The position numbers and the translations under genes are program-made. Below the pieces are notes generated by a model. That model saw only the letters and a program-made list of their open reading frames with translations, had not been told where the DNA came from and searched no databases. Below, piece by piece: positions 54,398 through 62,941 of a stretch of 64,000 nt of DNA; the first letter of the stretch is position 1; each line of letters opens with the position of its first letter. Source of the stretch: JAWWOW01 sp033851265. Lineage in GTDB: Bacteria; Actinomycetota; Actinomycetes; JAWWOW01. Location: NCBI GenBank assembly GCA_033851265.1, contig JAWWOW010000006.1:372001-436000 (forward strand), given 5' to 3'.

Positions 54398-55537
54398 GTG
54401 GATTTCTCCATTACCGAGGAGCAACGCGCGTTTCGCGCCAGCGTCCTGCAGCTCGCGCGCGACGTCATCGCTCCGGGCGCCACCGACCGCGATCGCGACG
54501 GTCGGTGGGATCCGGACGTGTGGAAGGGCCTCGCGGCCGCCGGCATCCCCGGTCTGCCCATCCCCGAGCAGTACGGCGGATCCGGCGCGTCGATCATCGA
54601 TCTGTGCCTGGCCAACGAGGCTCTCGGTGAGGGCGGCCGCGACGGTGGTCTGAACCTTTCCCTGGGCGCGCACTGGGTCATCGGGACGATGCCGATCTAC
54701 TTGCACGGCACCGAAGAGCAGAAGCAGCACTGGTTGCCCGGTCTCTGCGACGGCAGCCTCATCGGCGCATGGGCGTCGACCGAACCCGAGGCTGGATCCG
54801 ATGCCGCTGCGCTCCGCACCACTGCGGTTCGTGACGGTGACGAGTGGGTGATCAACGGCACGAAGATCTTCATCACGAATGGACCGATCGCCGATATCTG
54901 CACGGTGCTCGCGCGCACGTCGGAGCGCGGGGCAAGTGCGTTCATCGTGGAGACGAACAATCCAGGCTTCACCGTTGGGCGTGAGCTCGACAAGCTCGGT
55001 TGCCGTTCGTCACCAACCGCGGAGATCAACCTCACCGACTGCCGTGTTCCGGCCTCGTCGATGCTCGGCCCGCAGGACGAGGCGTTGTGGCGCATCGCGT
55101 TCGAGTGCTTCGACTGGGAACGAACGGTCATGATCGCCGGCAGTGTCGGCGGCATGATCGCGACACTCAACGAGACGATCGAGTACGCCAAGCAACGTCA
55201 CCAGTTCGGTCAGCCGATCGCAAAGTTCCAGGCAATCGCACACACGCTGGCGCAGATGAAGATCAATCTCGAGGTGTGTCGGATGGCGGTCTACCGCGCG
55301 GCGTACCTCAAGCAGATCGGCGAGCCGCACATGGTCGAAGCCTCGATCGCCAAGACCCTGGTCGGTGACCTGGCCGTCGCCAACGCGCTGGCGTCGATCC
55401 AGGTCCACGGTGGATACGGGTATCTGAAGGACTTCCCGGCCGAGCGCGCGTTACGCGACTCAAAGCTGATCTCGCTTGGTGGGGGCACGACCGAGATACA
55501 GAAGCACATCATTGCCCGCGAACTGCTCGGTGACTAG
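54398..55537 (+). CDS. Acyl-CoA dehydrogenase
   Basis: A 379-residue FAD-dependent acyl-CoA dehydrogenase. The FAD loop is WASTEPEAGSDAAALRTTAV and the substrate motif INGTKIFITNGPIADI. The C-terminal HGGYGYLKDFPAERALRD and LISLGGGTTEIQKHIIAREL match. The medium-chain catalytic Glu position (EGT) is GGT here. The Glu in FDWERTVMIAG is at the place used by isovaleryl-CoA and long-chain dehydrogenases. A GTG at 54398 is the start. It follows the DUF916-like gene by ten bases and overlaps DUF4012 by eight. Substrate is probably branched or long chain. Confidence 0.9.
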   Translation: MDFSITEEQRAFRASVLQLARDVIAPGATDRDRDGRWDPDVWKGLAAAGIPGLPIPEQYGGSGASIIDLCLANEALGEGGRDGGLNLSLGAHWVIGTMPIYLHGTEEQKQHWLPGLCDGSLIGAWASTEPEAGSDAAALRTTAVRDGDEWVINGTKIFITNGPIADICTVLARTSERGASAFIVETNNPGFTVGRELDKLGCRSSPTAEINLTDCRVPASSMLGPQDEALWRIAFECFDWERTVMIAGSVGGMIATLNETIEYAKQRHQFGQPIAKFQAIAHTLAQMKINLEVCRMAVYRAAYLKQIGEPHMVEASIAKTLVGDLAVANALASIQVHGGYGYLKDFPAERALRDSKLISLGGGTTEIQKHIIARELLGD

Positions 55538-57290
55538 CACTCAGACGGGTGGCCGCCACCGCGACGCCGGCGTACCCGTACGTCGTATCGCGGGCTTCAC
55601 TCCCCGCGCGCTGTCGATCCTGGTTTTCATCTGCGTCGTTGCGGCGCTCCTTCTCGCATGGATCATCTGGATCGGGCTTCGCATTGCCGACGCGAGCAAT
55701 CACTTCGACGCTGCGCAGGCTCGTGTCGTCGTACTCCAGAACCACTTGGCCGCAGGCAACCTGAGTGCGGCCGAGGACGACGTGCGAGCAATCCAGCGCG
55801 AGACTGCGCAGGCACGTGCAGCGACCCGGTCGATCGCGGTGCGTGGCGCAGCCGCGGTTCCGTATCTCGGCCGCACTGCACATGCGGCGCGGTCGCTTGC
55901 CGATGTTGCCGTTGGCCTTTCCAACGGACCACTGCCACGGCTCGTCACCGCCGATCTGGCGTTGAGCCCCCGTCGGTTGCGCACCTCGGGCGACACGATT
56001 GACGTCAACGGCTTGCAAGCGGCGCTGGATCCGTTGCGTACCGCGGTGGCCGAGCTTGACACCTACACCCGGCGGTTGGATTCGGTGTCGCACGGATCGC
56101 TGGTGCTCGACCCGATTGAGCACGCGCGTGTTCTTTTGAGCGGCAACATCGCACAGGTGCGGACGACGGCGGTCGTCGCCGACCGCGTCGCGCGCGTTGC
56201 GCCCTCCATGCTCGGTGTCAACAACACCCGCCGCTACTTTGTGGCTGACGTCAACTTCAACGAGGCACGCGCAACAGGCGGCGTACTCGGCGGCTATCAA
56301 ATTCTCGAAGCCAGCAAGGGCCGACTGCGCATCATTGGTTTCGGCCCGGCGAGCTCGTTGGCGCAGCCCGAAGCGTGGCGTGACGCGAATCTCCGTACCG
56401 ACTTCGCCGGCGCAGCAGCAACGTGGGCTTCGCTCTGGCAGCGGACGCACAATGGGCAGCGCATTGACGGTGTGTTGTCCCTCGATCCGCTGGCGTTGTC
56501 CCAGATCGTGGCCGCAACCGGACCGGTGCAGTTGCAGCGTGGTCAGCCACTCAACCCGAGCAACGTTGTCTTTCGCGTCACGCAGCGATACGCGTCGGCG
56601 AAGACGAGCAAGCAGCGGAACGCGGTGCTGAGCGCGGTTAGCGAACGGATCCTCACCTACGTGCTGTCTGGCGCTGGTGACGCGCGCAATCTCATGACCC
56701 GCTTGGGCGACTCATCCGGTAAGCAGCACGTGCTGCTCTGGAGCAGCAGACCTGAGGAACAAGCGATCCTCGCTGAGGCGCCGATCGGCGGCGCGTTGAG
56801 CCGCACGCGGGCGCCGTACGTCGGCCTGATCGTAAACAACCTCGGCGGCACCAAGCTCGACACGTTCTTGCAGCGGTCGGTGACCTATTTCGCAGACGGA
56901 TGTGGCAACGCGCGGCGCAACACGACCGTCGCGGTGCGGCTGTCCAGTCTTGCTCTGCCCGGACTGGCGCCGTTCCTCACCCAGCGCACTGACAAGCCAG
57001 CCAAGGGCACCCCGGCGGGGCTGAGTCGCTATGAGGTGGCCGTGTACACGACGTTCGGCACGCAGCTGCGTTCGGCAACGATCGACGGGACCGCTGTGTC
57101 AACACGCAAGGTCCGTGTCGACGGGCGCGATGCGTTCGTCGTCGAGACCACGCTGGCACGGCGTGGCAACCGGGTGCTCACGCTGCAACTGACCGAACCG
57201 TCGGTGGCTGGCCCACCGGAGATCCCCGCACAACCGCTGCTCCGCCCGCAGCAGACCGTCATCGAGGCTCCCGAATGCGCGGCACGATGA
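55530..57290 (+). CDS. DUF4012 membrane-anchored surface protein
   Basis: A 586-residue protein with one N-terminal membrane segment (LSILVFICVVAALLLAWIIW, residues about 28-47) and a large external part. The DUF4012 region (about 200-560) contains RRYFVADVNFNEARATGGVL, GGYQILEASKGRLRIIGFG, and DGVLSLDPLALSQIVAATGP; the coiled region before it (RVVVLQNHLAAGNLSAAEDD) is helical. Related proteins occur with exopolysaccharide or cell-surface gene clusters, but the biochemical role is not known. The GTG at 55530 overlaps the acyl-CoA dehydrogenase stop. The nitrobindin gene overlaps its end by ATGA. Confidence 0.88.
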   Translation: MTSTQTGGRHRDAGVPVRRIAGFTPRALSILVFICVVAALLLAWIIWIGLRIADASNHFDAAQARVVVLQNHLAAGNLSAAEDDVRAIQRETAQARAATRSIAVRGAAAVPYLGRTAHAARSLADVAVGLSNGPLPRLVTADLALSPRRLRTSGDTIDVNGLQAALDPLRTAVAELDTYTRRLDSVSHGSLVLDPIEHARVLLSGNIAQVRTTAVVADRVARVAPSMLGVNNTRRYFVADVNFNEARATGGVLGGYQILEASKGRLRIIGFGPASSLAQPEAWRDANLRTDFAGAAATWASLWQRTHNGQRIDGVLSLDPLALSQIVAATGPVQLQRGQPLNPSNVVFRVTQRYASAKTSKQRNAVLSAVSERILTYVLSGAGDARNLMTRLGDSSGKQHVLLWSSRPEEQAILAEAPIGGALSRTRAPYVGLIVNNLGGTKLDTFLQRSVTYFADGCGNARRNTTVAVRLSSLALPGLAPFLTQRTDKPAKGTPAGLSRYEVAVYTTFGTQLRSATIDGTAVSTRKVRVDGRDAFVVETTLARRGNRVLTLQLTEPSVAGPPEIPAQPLLRPQQTVIEAPECAAR

Positions 57291-57784
57291 CGACACCGGC
57301 CAGCCCCCCGTTGCATGAGCAGATCGCATCGCTGGGCTGGTTGGTCGGCACGTGGCAGGGCGTCGGTGTTGGTGGTTATCCGGGGACCGATGATTTCCAG
57401 TTCGGTCAAGAGTTGCGCATCGGGCACGACGTACGGCCGATCCTGTTCCACGACAGCCGCACGTGGCTCATTGACGCCGACTCCGGTGAGCCGGGCCGGC
57501 CGCTGGCCGCCGAGCTCGGTTTCTGGCGCCTTCCCACCGACGAGGTTGAGCTGGTTCTGGCGCACGGGAGCGGGGTGGCCGAGATCTGGCTGGGGCGCAT
57601 CACCGGGCAGAGCGTCGAACTGAAAACCGATGTGGTTGCGCGTACGGCGACGGCGACCGAGGTGACGGGCGGCCACCGGTTGTACGGCATGGTCGATGGC
57701 GACCTGCTCTGGAGTTACGACATGGCAGCCGTCGGTCAGGCCTTACAGCCACACCTGTCGGCCCGCCTCCGGCGTACTAGCTGA
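57287..57784 (+). CDS. Nitrobindin-type heme-binding beta-barrel protein
   Basis: A 165-residue protein with the FABP/nitrobindin fold. The barrel motif LGWLVGTWQGVGVGGYPG is near residues 18-35. The axial histidine expected near the C-terminus is in LQPHLSARLRR (about residue 157). Other strands are LRIGHDVRPILFHDSRTWLI and GVAEIWLGRITGQSVELKTD. Nitrobindins bind heme and react with NO or peroxynitrite. A mycobacterial counterpart lies near the SseC/CysA genes, from memory. The ATG at 57287 overlaps the DUF4012 stop (ATGA). It is convergent with the GGDEF/EAL gene, nine bases apart. Confidence 0.86.
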   Translation: MTTPASPPLHEQIASLGWLVGTWQGVGVGGYPGTDDFQFGQELRIGHDVRPILFHDSRTWLIDADSGEPGRPLAAELGFWRLPTDEVELVLAHGSGVAEIWLGRITGQSVELKTDVVARTATATEVTGGHRLYGMVDGDLLWSYDMAAVGQALQPHLSARLRRTS

Positions 57785-57793
57785 CGGCCTGCT

Positions 57794-60169
57794 TCAGCCC
57801 GACTCCGCCGGCCGTGGCTTGGGCACCGTGGTCACGACTTCCGCGGTTGCTACCGCCGTGCGACCGGATGCTGCCGCCAGTCGCAACGTTGGGCGCAGGT
57901 CAACGGTGATCGGCGGGAACAGCGCGTCGGCACGGTCGGCTTCGAGCAACCGGGTGATGTTGGCTGGTGGCTGTGGGGTCGTGAAGTAGTAGCCCTGCGC
58001 AACGTCGCAGTCGAGTAGGCGCAGCGCCTCGGCCTGGGCACTCGTTTCGACCCCCTCGGCGACGGTGGTGAGGTCGAGTGCGTGGGCGAGACCAGTGACG
58101 GCGCCGACAATCGCGGACGCCTCGTCATCGGTCGCCAACCCTTCGACGAACGAGCGATCGACTTTCAACTGGTCGACGGGCAGTCGCTTGAGGTACGCAA
58201 GCGATGAGTAGCCGGTGCCGAAGTCGTCCACAGCAAGGAGTACGCCGAGCGCGCGCAACGCACTGAGCATGCCGATCGCACGCTCGGCGTCTTCGAGCAG
58301 CGCGGACTCGGTGATCTCCAAGCCGATGCTGTGTGCGGGGAGTTGATGACGCGACAACGTCGCTGCGACGGTCTCGACAAGGTCGTCCTGAGCGAGTTGA
58401 CGCGCGGACAGGTTGACCCACACCGTCACCGGCGAACCGTTGTGCGAGCGACCAGCCCAGATGGCGGCTTGCTCCGCGGCGCGGTCCAGCACCCAAGCAC
58501 CGATCGGCACGATGATGCCGGTCTCTTCAGCGAGCGGGATGAACTCCGCGGGGGGCACGAGGCCGCGTTCGGGATGGTGCCAACGGACCAACGCCTCGAC
58601 CGCGACCACGTGGCCGTCGACGAGTGAGACCTCAGGCTGGTAGACGACGCGGAACTCCTGCTCGGTGAGCGCCTGGTGTAGGTCGTTCGCCGTACGCAAC
58701 CGGTGGACGGCGGACTGGCGGTAGTCCTCGACGAAGAGCGCATGACGTGCCCGGCCGTCCTGCTTGGCTCGGTTGAGAGCGGCATCGGCATCGCGGAGCA
58801 GTGTCTCCGGTGTATTCGCGGCGTCACCCGGGATGGCGATGCCAATCGAGGCGGTGAGGAACACCCGTGACCCGCCCGGGCGATCGGTCGGCGACTCGTC
58901 GAGGTCGAATGGCGCGGCTATCGCCCCGGCGATCTGTTCGGCAATTTCGACGGCCTGGCCGACATCCCGGAGCTCCTCGCAGAGCACGGCGAACTCGTCC
59001 CCGCTGAATCTGGCAGCCGTGTCCCCAGGGCGCAGCACGTCTTCGATCCGTGCCTTTGCACGGAGCAGGAGTTGGTCGCCGACGTCGTGCCCGTAGGAGT
59101 CGTTGACCAGCTTGAAGTGGTCCAGGTCGAGAAGGAAGACGGCGAGTGTCCCGCCGTGCGGTGTCGTTGGCCCCACGCCGTGCACGTTCTTGTGCCGTGC
59201 GGCGCGGACGAGAGCCTGGTCGAGACGGTCGGAGAACAACACCCGGTTGGGCAAGCCGGTCAGTGCATCGTGCAGGCCCTGATAGACGAGCTGCGCTTCG
59301 AACGCGCGTCGTTCGGTGATGTCGCGGCTGATGCAAGAGAGATAGTCGACGGTGCCGTCAGCCAGTCGATGCGCAACCACAACGTGGGAGACCGGCATCT
59401 CTCGACCATCGGCGTGGCGCAGCAGCACCTCGCCACTCCAGACTCCGTCGCGAAGTGCAGTCGGCAGTGCTTCGCGGGATACGACGTCGCGGGATGAGGC
59501 GCCGTACATGTCGAGCGCGGCGATCGTGCTGACGTCGGTCGATGCGTGGAGACCCCAGACTTCGCGTGCTGCCTCGTTGACGTAGGTGAATCGGCCTTGC
59601 CCGTCGATCATCGTTACGAGGTCGGGTGTCGCCGCGATGATGTCGGACAGGCGTGCGTGTTGCCCCGCGAGCTCTTGTTCTTCGGTGACGTCGGCGACCG
59701 AGCCGATCCATCCGGTCAGCTCGCCATCACGGATGAGGGGTGCAGCGTCGAAGCGGATCCACCGCAGCGCGCCGTCTTGTCGTTGGATCCGCCAGCGCCC
59801 GGAGTGTGGGCTCTTCGATGCCTTGATGGCCTGCCACTCGGCCAGTCGCTCGTCGGCCTCGTCGGCCGGGACGTTCCAGGGGGGCAGCTGGTGTGCGGAT
59901 GACTCGGTGCCCGTTGCGGTGCCACGGACGATTTCGATGAGGCGCGGGTTCGCATAGATGCGCCGGCCTTCGGCGTCGAGCTCGAAGATGCCCAGGGGGC
60001 TCGACTCGGAGAGGCGGCGGAAGCGTTCCTCGGTGCGTCGCAGTTCGTCGCCGGCGGTGCTGATCTCGCGCTTTCCGTGCCGCAACCGAATGCTGAGGAC
60101 GCAGAGCAGGGTCACGACGCCGCCGCTGAGGACCAGCTCGGCGACCTCGGTGGGGGAAGGAGCGAACAT
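57794..60169 (-). CDS. PAS-PAS-GGDEF-EAL cyclic-di-GMP protein
   Basis: A 791-residue signalling protein. A short N-terminal hydrophobic segment (LVLSGGVVTLLCVLSI, about residues 12-27) may anchor it. Two PAS domains follow (about 45-150, RFRRLSESSPLGIFELDAEG; about 170-290, SDIIAATPDLVTMIDGQGRF). The GGDEF domain (about 300-460) has SGDEF at the active site, so the first Gly is Ser, and cyclase activity may be weak. The EAL domain (about 485-735) has EALVRWHHPE, LEITESALLED, DDFGTGYSSLAYL, LKVDRSFVEG and AEGVET intact, so phosphodiesterase activity is likely. ATG at 60169 was taken; 60220 is an in-frame alternative. Confidence 0.9.
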   Translation of the reverse strand: MFAPSPTEVAELVLSGGVVTLLCVLSIRLRHGKREISTAGDELRRTEERFRRLSESSPLGIFELDAEGRRIYANPRLIEIVRGTATGTESSAHQLPPWNVPADEADERLAEWQAIKASKSPHSGRWRIQRQDGALRWIRFDAAPLIRDGELTGWIGSVADVTEEQELAGQHARLSDIIAATPDLVTMIDGQGRFTYVNEAAREVWGLHASTDVSTIAALDMYGASSRDVVSREALPTALRDGVWSGEVLLRHADGREMPVSHVVVAHRLADGTVDYLSCISRDITERRAFEAQLVYQGLHDALTGLPNRVLFSDRLDQALVRAARHKNVHGVGPTTPHGGTLAVFLLDLDHFKLVNDSYGHDVGDQLLLRAKARIEDVLRPGDTAARFSGDEFAVLCEELRDVGQAVEIAEQIAGAIAAPFDLDESPTDRPGGSRVFLTASIGIAIPGDAANTPETLLRDADAALNRAKQDGRARHALFVEDYRQSAVHRLRTANDLHQALTEQEFRVVYQPEVSLVDGHVVAVEALVRWHHPERGLVPPAEFIPLAEETGIIVPIGAWVLDRAAEQAAIWAGRSHNGSPVTVWVNLSARQLAQDDLVETVAATLSRHQLPAHSIGLEITESALLEDAERAIGMLSALRALGVLLAVDDFGTGYSSLAYLKRLPVDQLKVDRSFVEGLATDDEASAIVGAVTGLAHALDLTTVAEGVETSAQAEALRLLDCDVAQGYYFTTPQPPANITRLLEADRADALFPPITVDLRPTLRLAAASGRTAVATAEVVTTVPKPRPAESG

Positions 60170-60288
60170 GACTCCGGCTGCGGCTAGGCGATCGGGGTAA
60201 CTGCAACGTACGGACCCCAATACGCTCCGTCACCGCGAATGGCCAGAAATGAGGCAATGTGACTAGGGCATGGCCATACGACAGGGTT

Positions 60289-60374
60289 CGGCCCCCGGGC
60301 GTCTCCTCCGCGGGCCCGTCGTACGACGGTGGCTCGGGAGGGCCGGCTGGACTGGTGCCGGCGCCCGGGGGCCG
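60289..60374. other. Structured GC-rich intergenic element between the EAL gene and cysD
   Basis: The 528-base gap 60170-60697 has no convincing gene. Inside it, CGGCCCCCGGGCG (60289-60301) and CGCCCGGGGGCCG (60362-60374) are perfect 13-bp inverted arms. CCGTCGTACGACGG (60316-60329) is a perfect palindrome between them. Further short stems follow (CCGGTGGAACCGG, CTAGC/GCTAG). A structured leader or small RNA is possible. I could not match it to SAM, c-di-GMP, cobalamin or SRP motifs. Two short open frames with weak RBS (60270 on plus, 60495 on minus) are not supported. Confidence 0.45.
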
Positions 60375-60637
60375 GGTGGCTGCCGTGGTTTCGCCGCGCC
60401 GCTCATCTGGGCGGCCGGTGGAACCGGCAAGTCGTCCCTGCGTCTAGCTGTTGAGCGGCTAGCGGACAGCCACCTCACGCGTCCGTAAGTCATGCATTCT
60501 CCGGACCACCTCCTCTCCCGTGTGGGCCGAGCGTAGGTCGCGGCAGCGCATCGGGTCCAGCAGGTTGAGTGTGCGAGTCGTCGTACGCCAAACGGGCTAG
60601 CCGCTGCGGCGGGCGGATTAGTGGGCAATTGCGCACC

Positions 60638-60651
60638 GTTACCCTGGTAAC
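60638..60651. promoter_or_regulatory. Palindrome upstream of cysD
   Basis: GTTACCCTGGTAAC (60638-60651) is a perfect inverted repeat with a two-base centre, 46 bases before the cysD GTG. It is placed where an operator would be and may bind the sulfur regulator of cysDN. No regulator gene is near; the assignment is by symmetry and position. Confidence 0.5.
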
Positions 60652-60697
60652 ACATCGTGTTCGCTACGTCGTTCCGTACGCCGGGGGTTCTCGCACT

Positions 60698-61603
60698 GTG
60701 TCTGTCCAATACGAGCTCACGCACCTCGACGCGATCGAGGCGGAGTCGATCCACGTCTTCCGTGAGGTCGCGGCCGAGTTCGAGCGCCCGGTGCTGTTGT
60801 TCTCCGGTGGCAAGGACTCGATCGTCATGCTGCGGCTGGCCGAGAAGGCGTTCTGGCCGGCCCGGATCCCGTTCCCCGTCATGCACATCGACACGGGGCA
60901 CAACTTCGAGGAGGTCATCGACTTCCGCGACCGGCGGGCCAATGAGCTCGGGGTCGAACTCGTTGTCGCCAGCGTCCAGGAGTCGATCGACACCGGCCGG
61001 ATCCGCGAGCGCCCAGGGCAGTCGCGGAACCCGCTCCAGACCGTGACGCTGCTAGACGCGATTGAGAAGTACCGCTTTGACGCTGTCTTCGGTGGCGCGC
61101 GACGCGACGAGGAGAAGGCGCGGGCCAAGGAGCGGGTGTTCTCCTTCCGTGACGAGTTCGGTCAGTGGGACCCGAAGAACCAGCGGCCGGAGCTCTGGGA
61201 CCTCTACAACGGTCGGCACCAGCAGGGTGAGCACATCCGGGTGTTCCCGTTGTCCAACTGGACCGAGCTCGACATCTGGCAGTACATCGCTCGTGAGGAG
61301 CTCGAGCTCCCGTCGATCTACTTCGCGCACGAGCGCGAGGTGTTCCAGCGCGATGGGATGTGGCTTGCTTTGTCACCGGTCACTCCGCCGCGCGACAACG
61401 AGACTGTGGTGTCGATGACGGTGCGGTACCGCACGGTTGGCGATATCTCCTGCACCGGCGCCGTTGAGTCGGCGGCCTCGAACTACGACGAGATCATCAC
61501 CGAAGTCGCCGCGACGCGGATCACGGAACGCGGCGCGACGCGCGCAGACGACCGCGCGAGCGAGGCGGCAATGGAAGACCGCAAGCGAGAGGGTTACTTC
61601 TAA
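60698..61603 (+). CDS. cysD: Sulfate adenylyltransferase subunit 2
   Basis: CysD is the catalytic PP-loop subunit that makes APS from sulfate and ATP, driven by GTP hydrolysis in CysN. The 301-residue protein has the SGGKDS loop (residues 36-41), MHIDTGHNFEEVIDFRDRR, VFGGARRDEEKARAKERVFS and the C-terminal SCTGAVESAASNYDEIITEV. GTG at 60698 is the start; an open frame reaches back to 60569 but lacks a matching N-terminus. CysN follows two bases after its stop. No cysC is attached, so APS kinase for PAPS must be elsewhere. Confidence 0.96.
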   Translation: MSVQYELTHLDAIEAESIHVFREVAAEFERPVLLFSGGKDSIVMLRLAEKAFWPARIPFPVMHIDTGHNFEEVIDFRDRRANELGVELVVASVQESIDTGRIRERPGQSRNPLQTVTLLDAIEKYRFDAVFGGARRDEEKARAKERVFSFRDEFGQWDPKNQRPELWDLYNGRHQQGEHIRVFPLSNWTELDIWQYIAREELELPSIYFAHEREVFQRDGMWLALSPVTPPRDNETVVSMTVRYRTVGDISCTGAVESAASNYDEIITEVAATRITERGATRADDRASEAAMEDRKREGYF

Positions 61604-61605
61604 CC

Positions 61606-62859
61606 GTGGAGCTGCTCCGCTTTGCAACCGCCGGATCGGTCGACGACGGTAAGTCGACGCTGATCGGCCGGTTGCTTTATGACACCAAGACGATTTTCGA
61701 GGACCAACTCGAGGCCGTCGAGCGCACCTCGCGCTCGCGTGGCGATGAGTACACCAACCTGGCGCTCCTGACAGACGGGCTGCGGGCGGAACGCGAGCAG
61801 GGCATCACGATTGACGTTGCCTACCGCTACTTCGCAACACCGCGGCGCAAGTTCATCATCGCTGACACGCCTGGCCATATTCAGTACACGCGCAACATGG
61901 TGACGGGTGCGTCGACGGCGAATCTGGCGCTGGTGTTGGTGGATGCGCGAAACGGGATCATGGAGCAGACCCGGCGGCATGCGTTCCTGTCAACGCTGTT
62001 GCGCGTCCCGCACATCGTGCTGTGCGTCAACAAGATGGACCTGGTCGACTATGACCAAGATCGGTACGAAGAACTGCGTTCAGAGTTCGGCGACTTCGCC
62101 GCCAAGCTCGATGTGGGCGACCTCACGGTGATTCCGGTATCCGCATTGCATGGTGACAACGTCGTTGAGCGGTCCGCGAACATGCCGTGGTACGAAGGTT
62201 CATCGCTGCTCCACCACCTCGAGCAAGTGCACATCGCAAGCGACCGCAACCTGATCGACGTGCGCTTCCCCGTGCAGTACGTCGTACGCCCGCTCTCCGA
62301 TGAATGGCACGACTACCGGGGATACGCCGGGCAGGTCGCGAGTGGCGTCATGAAGGTCGGCGACGAGGTCATGGTGCTGCCGTCGGGTCTGACCTCGACG
62401 ATTGCCGGCATCGACACGTTCGACGGGCCCAAGGACGAGGCCTATCCGCCGATGTCGGTGACGATCCGCCTGGCGGACAACATCGACGTCTCGCGCGGCG
62501 ACATGATCTGCCGCGTCGGCAACCAGCCGCAGGTCGGCCAGGACATCGACGCGATGGTCTGCTGGATGAGCGACGAGGTCGAGTTCTCTCCCCGGACTCG
62601 TTGGGTGATCAAGCACACGACCAGAACTGCTAAGTGCGTCGTACGCGATGTGTCTTACCGCCTGGACGTCAACTCGTTGCACCGGGACGAAGAAGTCTCA
62701 ACGTTGACGCTGAACGAAATCGGCCGCGCGACGTTCCGGGTGACGTCACCGCTGTTTGTTGACGAGTACCGGCGGAACCGCACGACGGGGTCCTTCATCC
62801 TCATCGACGAAACAACCGGTACGACGGTCGGCGCCGGCATGATCCTCGGCGTGGCCTAA
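61606..62859 (+). CDS. cysN: Sulfate adenylyltransferase subunit 1 (GTPase)
   Basis: CysN is the EF-Tu-like GTPase partner of CysD. The 417-residue protein has the G1 loop AGSVDDGKST (residues 9-18), the switch I region REQGITIDVAYRYFATP, G3 in ADTPGHIQYTRNM, and G4 NKMDLVDYD. Two beta-barrel domains follow. It ends at the barrel with no APS-kinase extension as in NodQ or CysNC. It starts with GTG two bases after cysD. It runs into the palindromic repeat at 62873. Confidence 0.96.
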   Translation: MELLRFATAGSVDDGKSTLIGRLLYDTKTIFEDQLEAVERTSRSRGDEYTNLALLTDGLRAEREQGITIDVAYRYFATPRRKFIIADTPGHIQYTRNMVTGASTANLALVLVDARNGIMEQTRRHAFLSTLLRVPHIVLCVNKMDLVDYDQDRYEELRSEFGDFAAKLDVGDLTVIPVSALHGDNVVERSANMPWYEGSSLLHHLEQVHIASDRNLIDVRFPVQYVVRPLSDEWHDYRGYAGQVASGVMKVGDEVMVLPSGLTSTIAGIDTFDGPKDEAYPPMSVTIRLADNIDVSRGDMICRVGNQPQVGQDIDAMVCWMSDEVEFSPRTRWVIKHTTRTAKCVVRDVSYRLDVNSLHRDEEVSTLTLNEIGRATFRVTSPLFVDEYRRNRTTGSFILIDETTGTTVGAGMILGVA

Positions 62860-62872
62860 CCCCCTCCACCCC

Positions 62873-62941
62873 GCGCATTGGGTGAGCTAACCGTCGGCGT
62901 ACACCGCAAGTGGTGAACTGCCGCCCGCTAATTCACCAATG
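62873..62941. repeat. Dispersed ~70-bp palindromic repeat, copy B
   Basis: Read in reverse, this aligns over its length with copy A (8522-8596). It contains TTCACCACT, then a stretch like GTACGCCGACGG, and TAGCTCACCCAATGCGC, which matches A except for CCCAGT/CCCAAT. The imperfect arms are GCGCATTGGGTGAG at one end and TTCACCAATG at the other. It lies between cysN and the AbiEi/DUF559-like gene. The stop codon (TAG) and last codons of that gene are inside this repeat. Confidence 0.75.

Noticed and set aside
60270..60488. A 72-codon frame in the gap before cysD containing GGTGKSS, like a P-loop
   Set aside because: No RBS, no conserved context, arginine/glycine-rich composition typical of a random frame in structured GC-rich DNA.
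60260..60697. Known riboswitch (SAM, c-di-GMP, cobalamin) or SRP RNA in the cysD upstream region
   Set aside because: I looked for the core motifs of each and found none. The region is reported only as an unassigned structured element.
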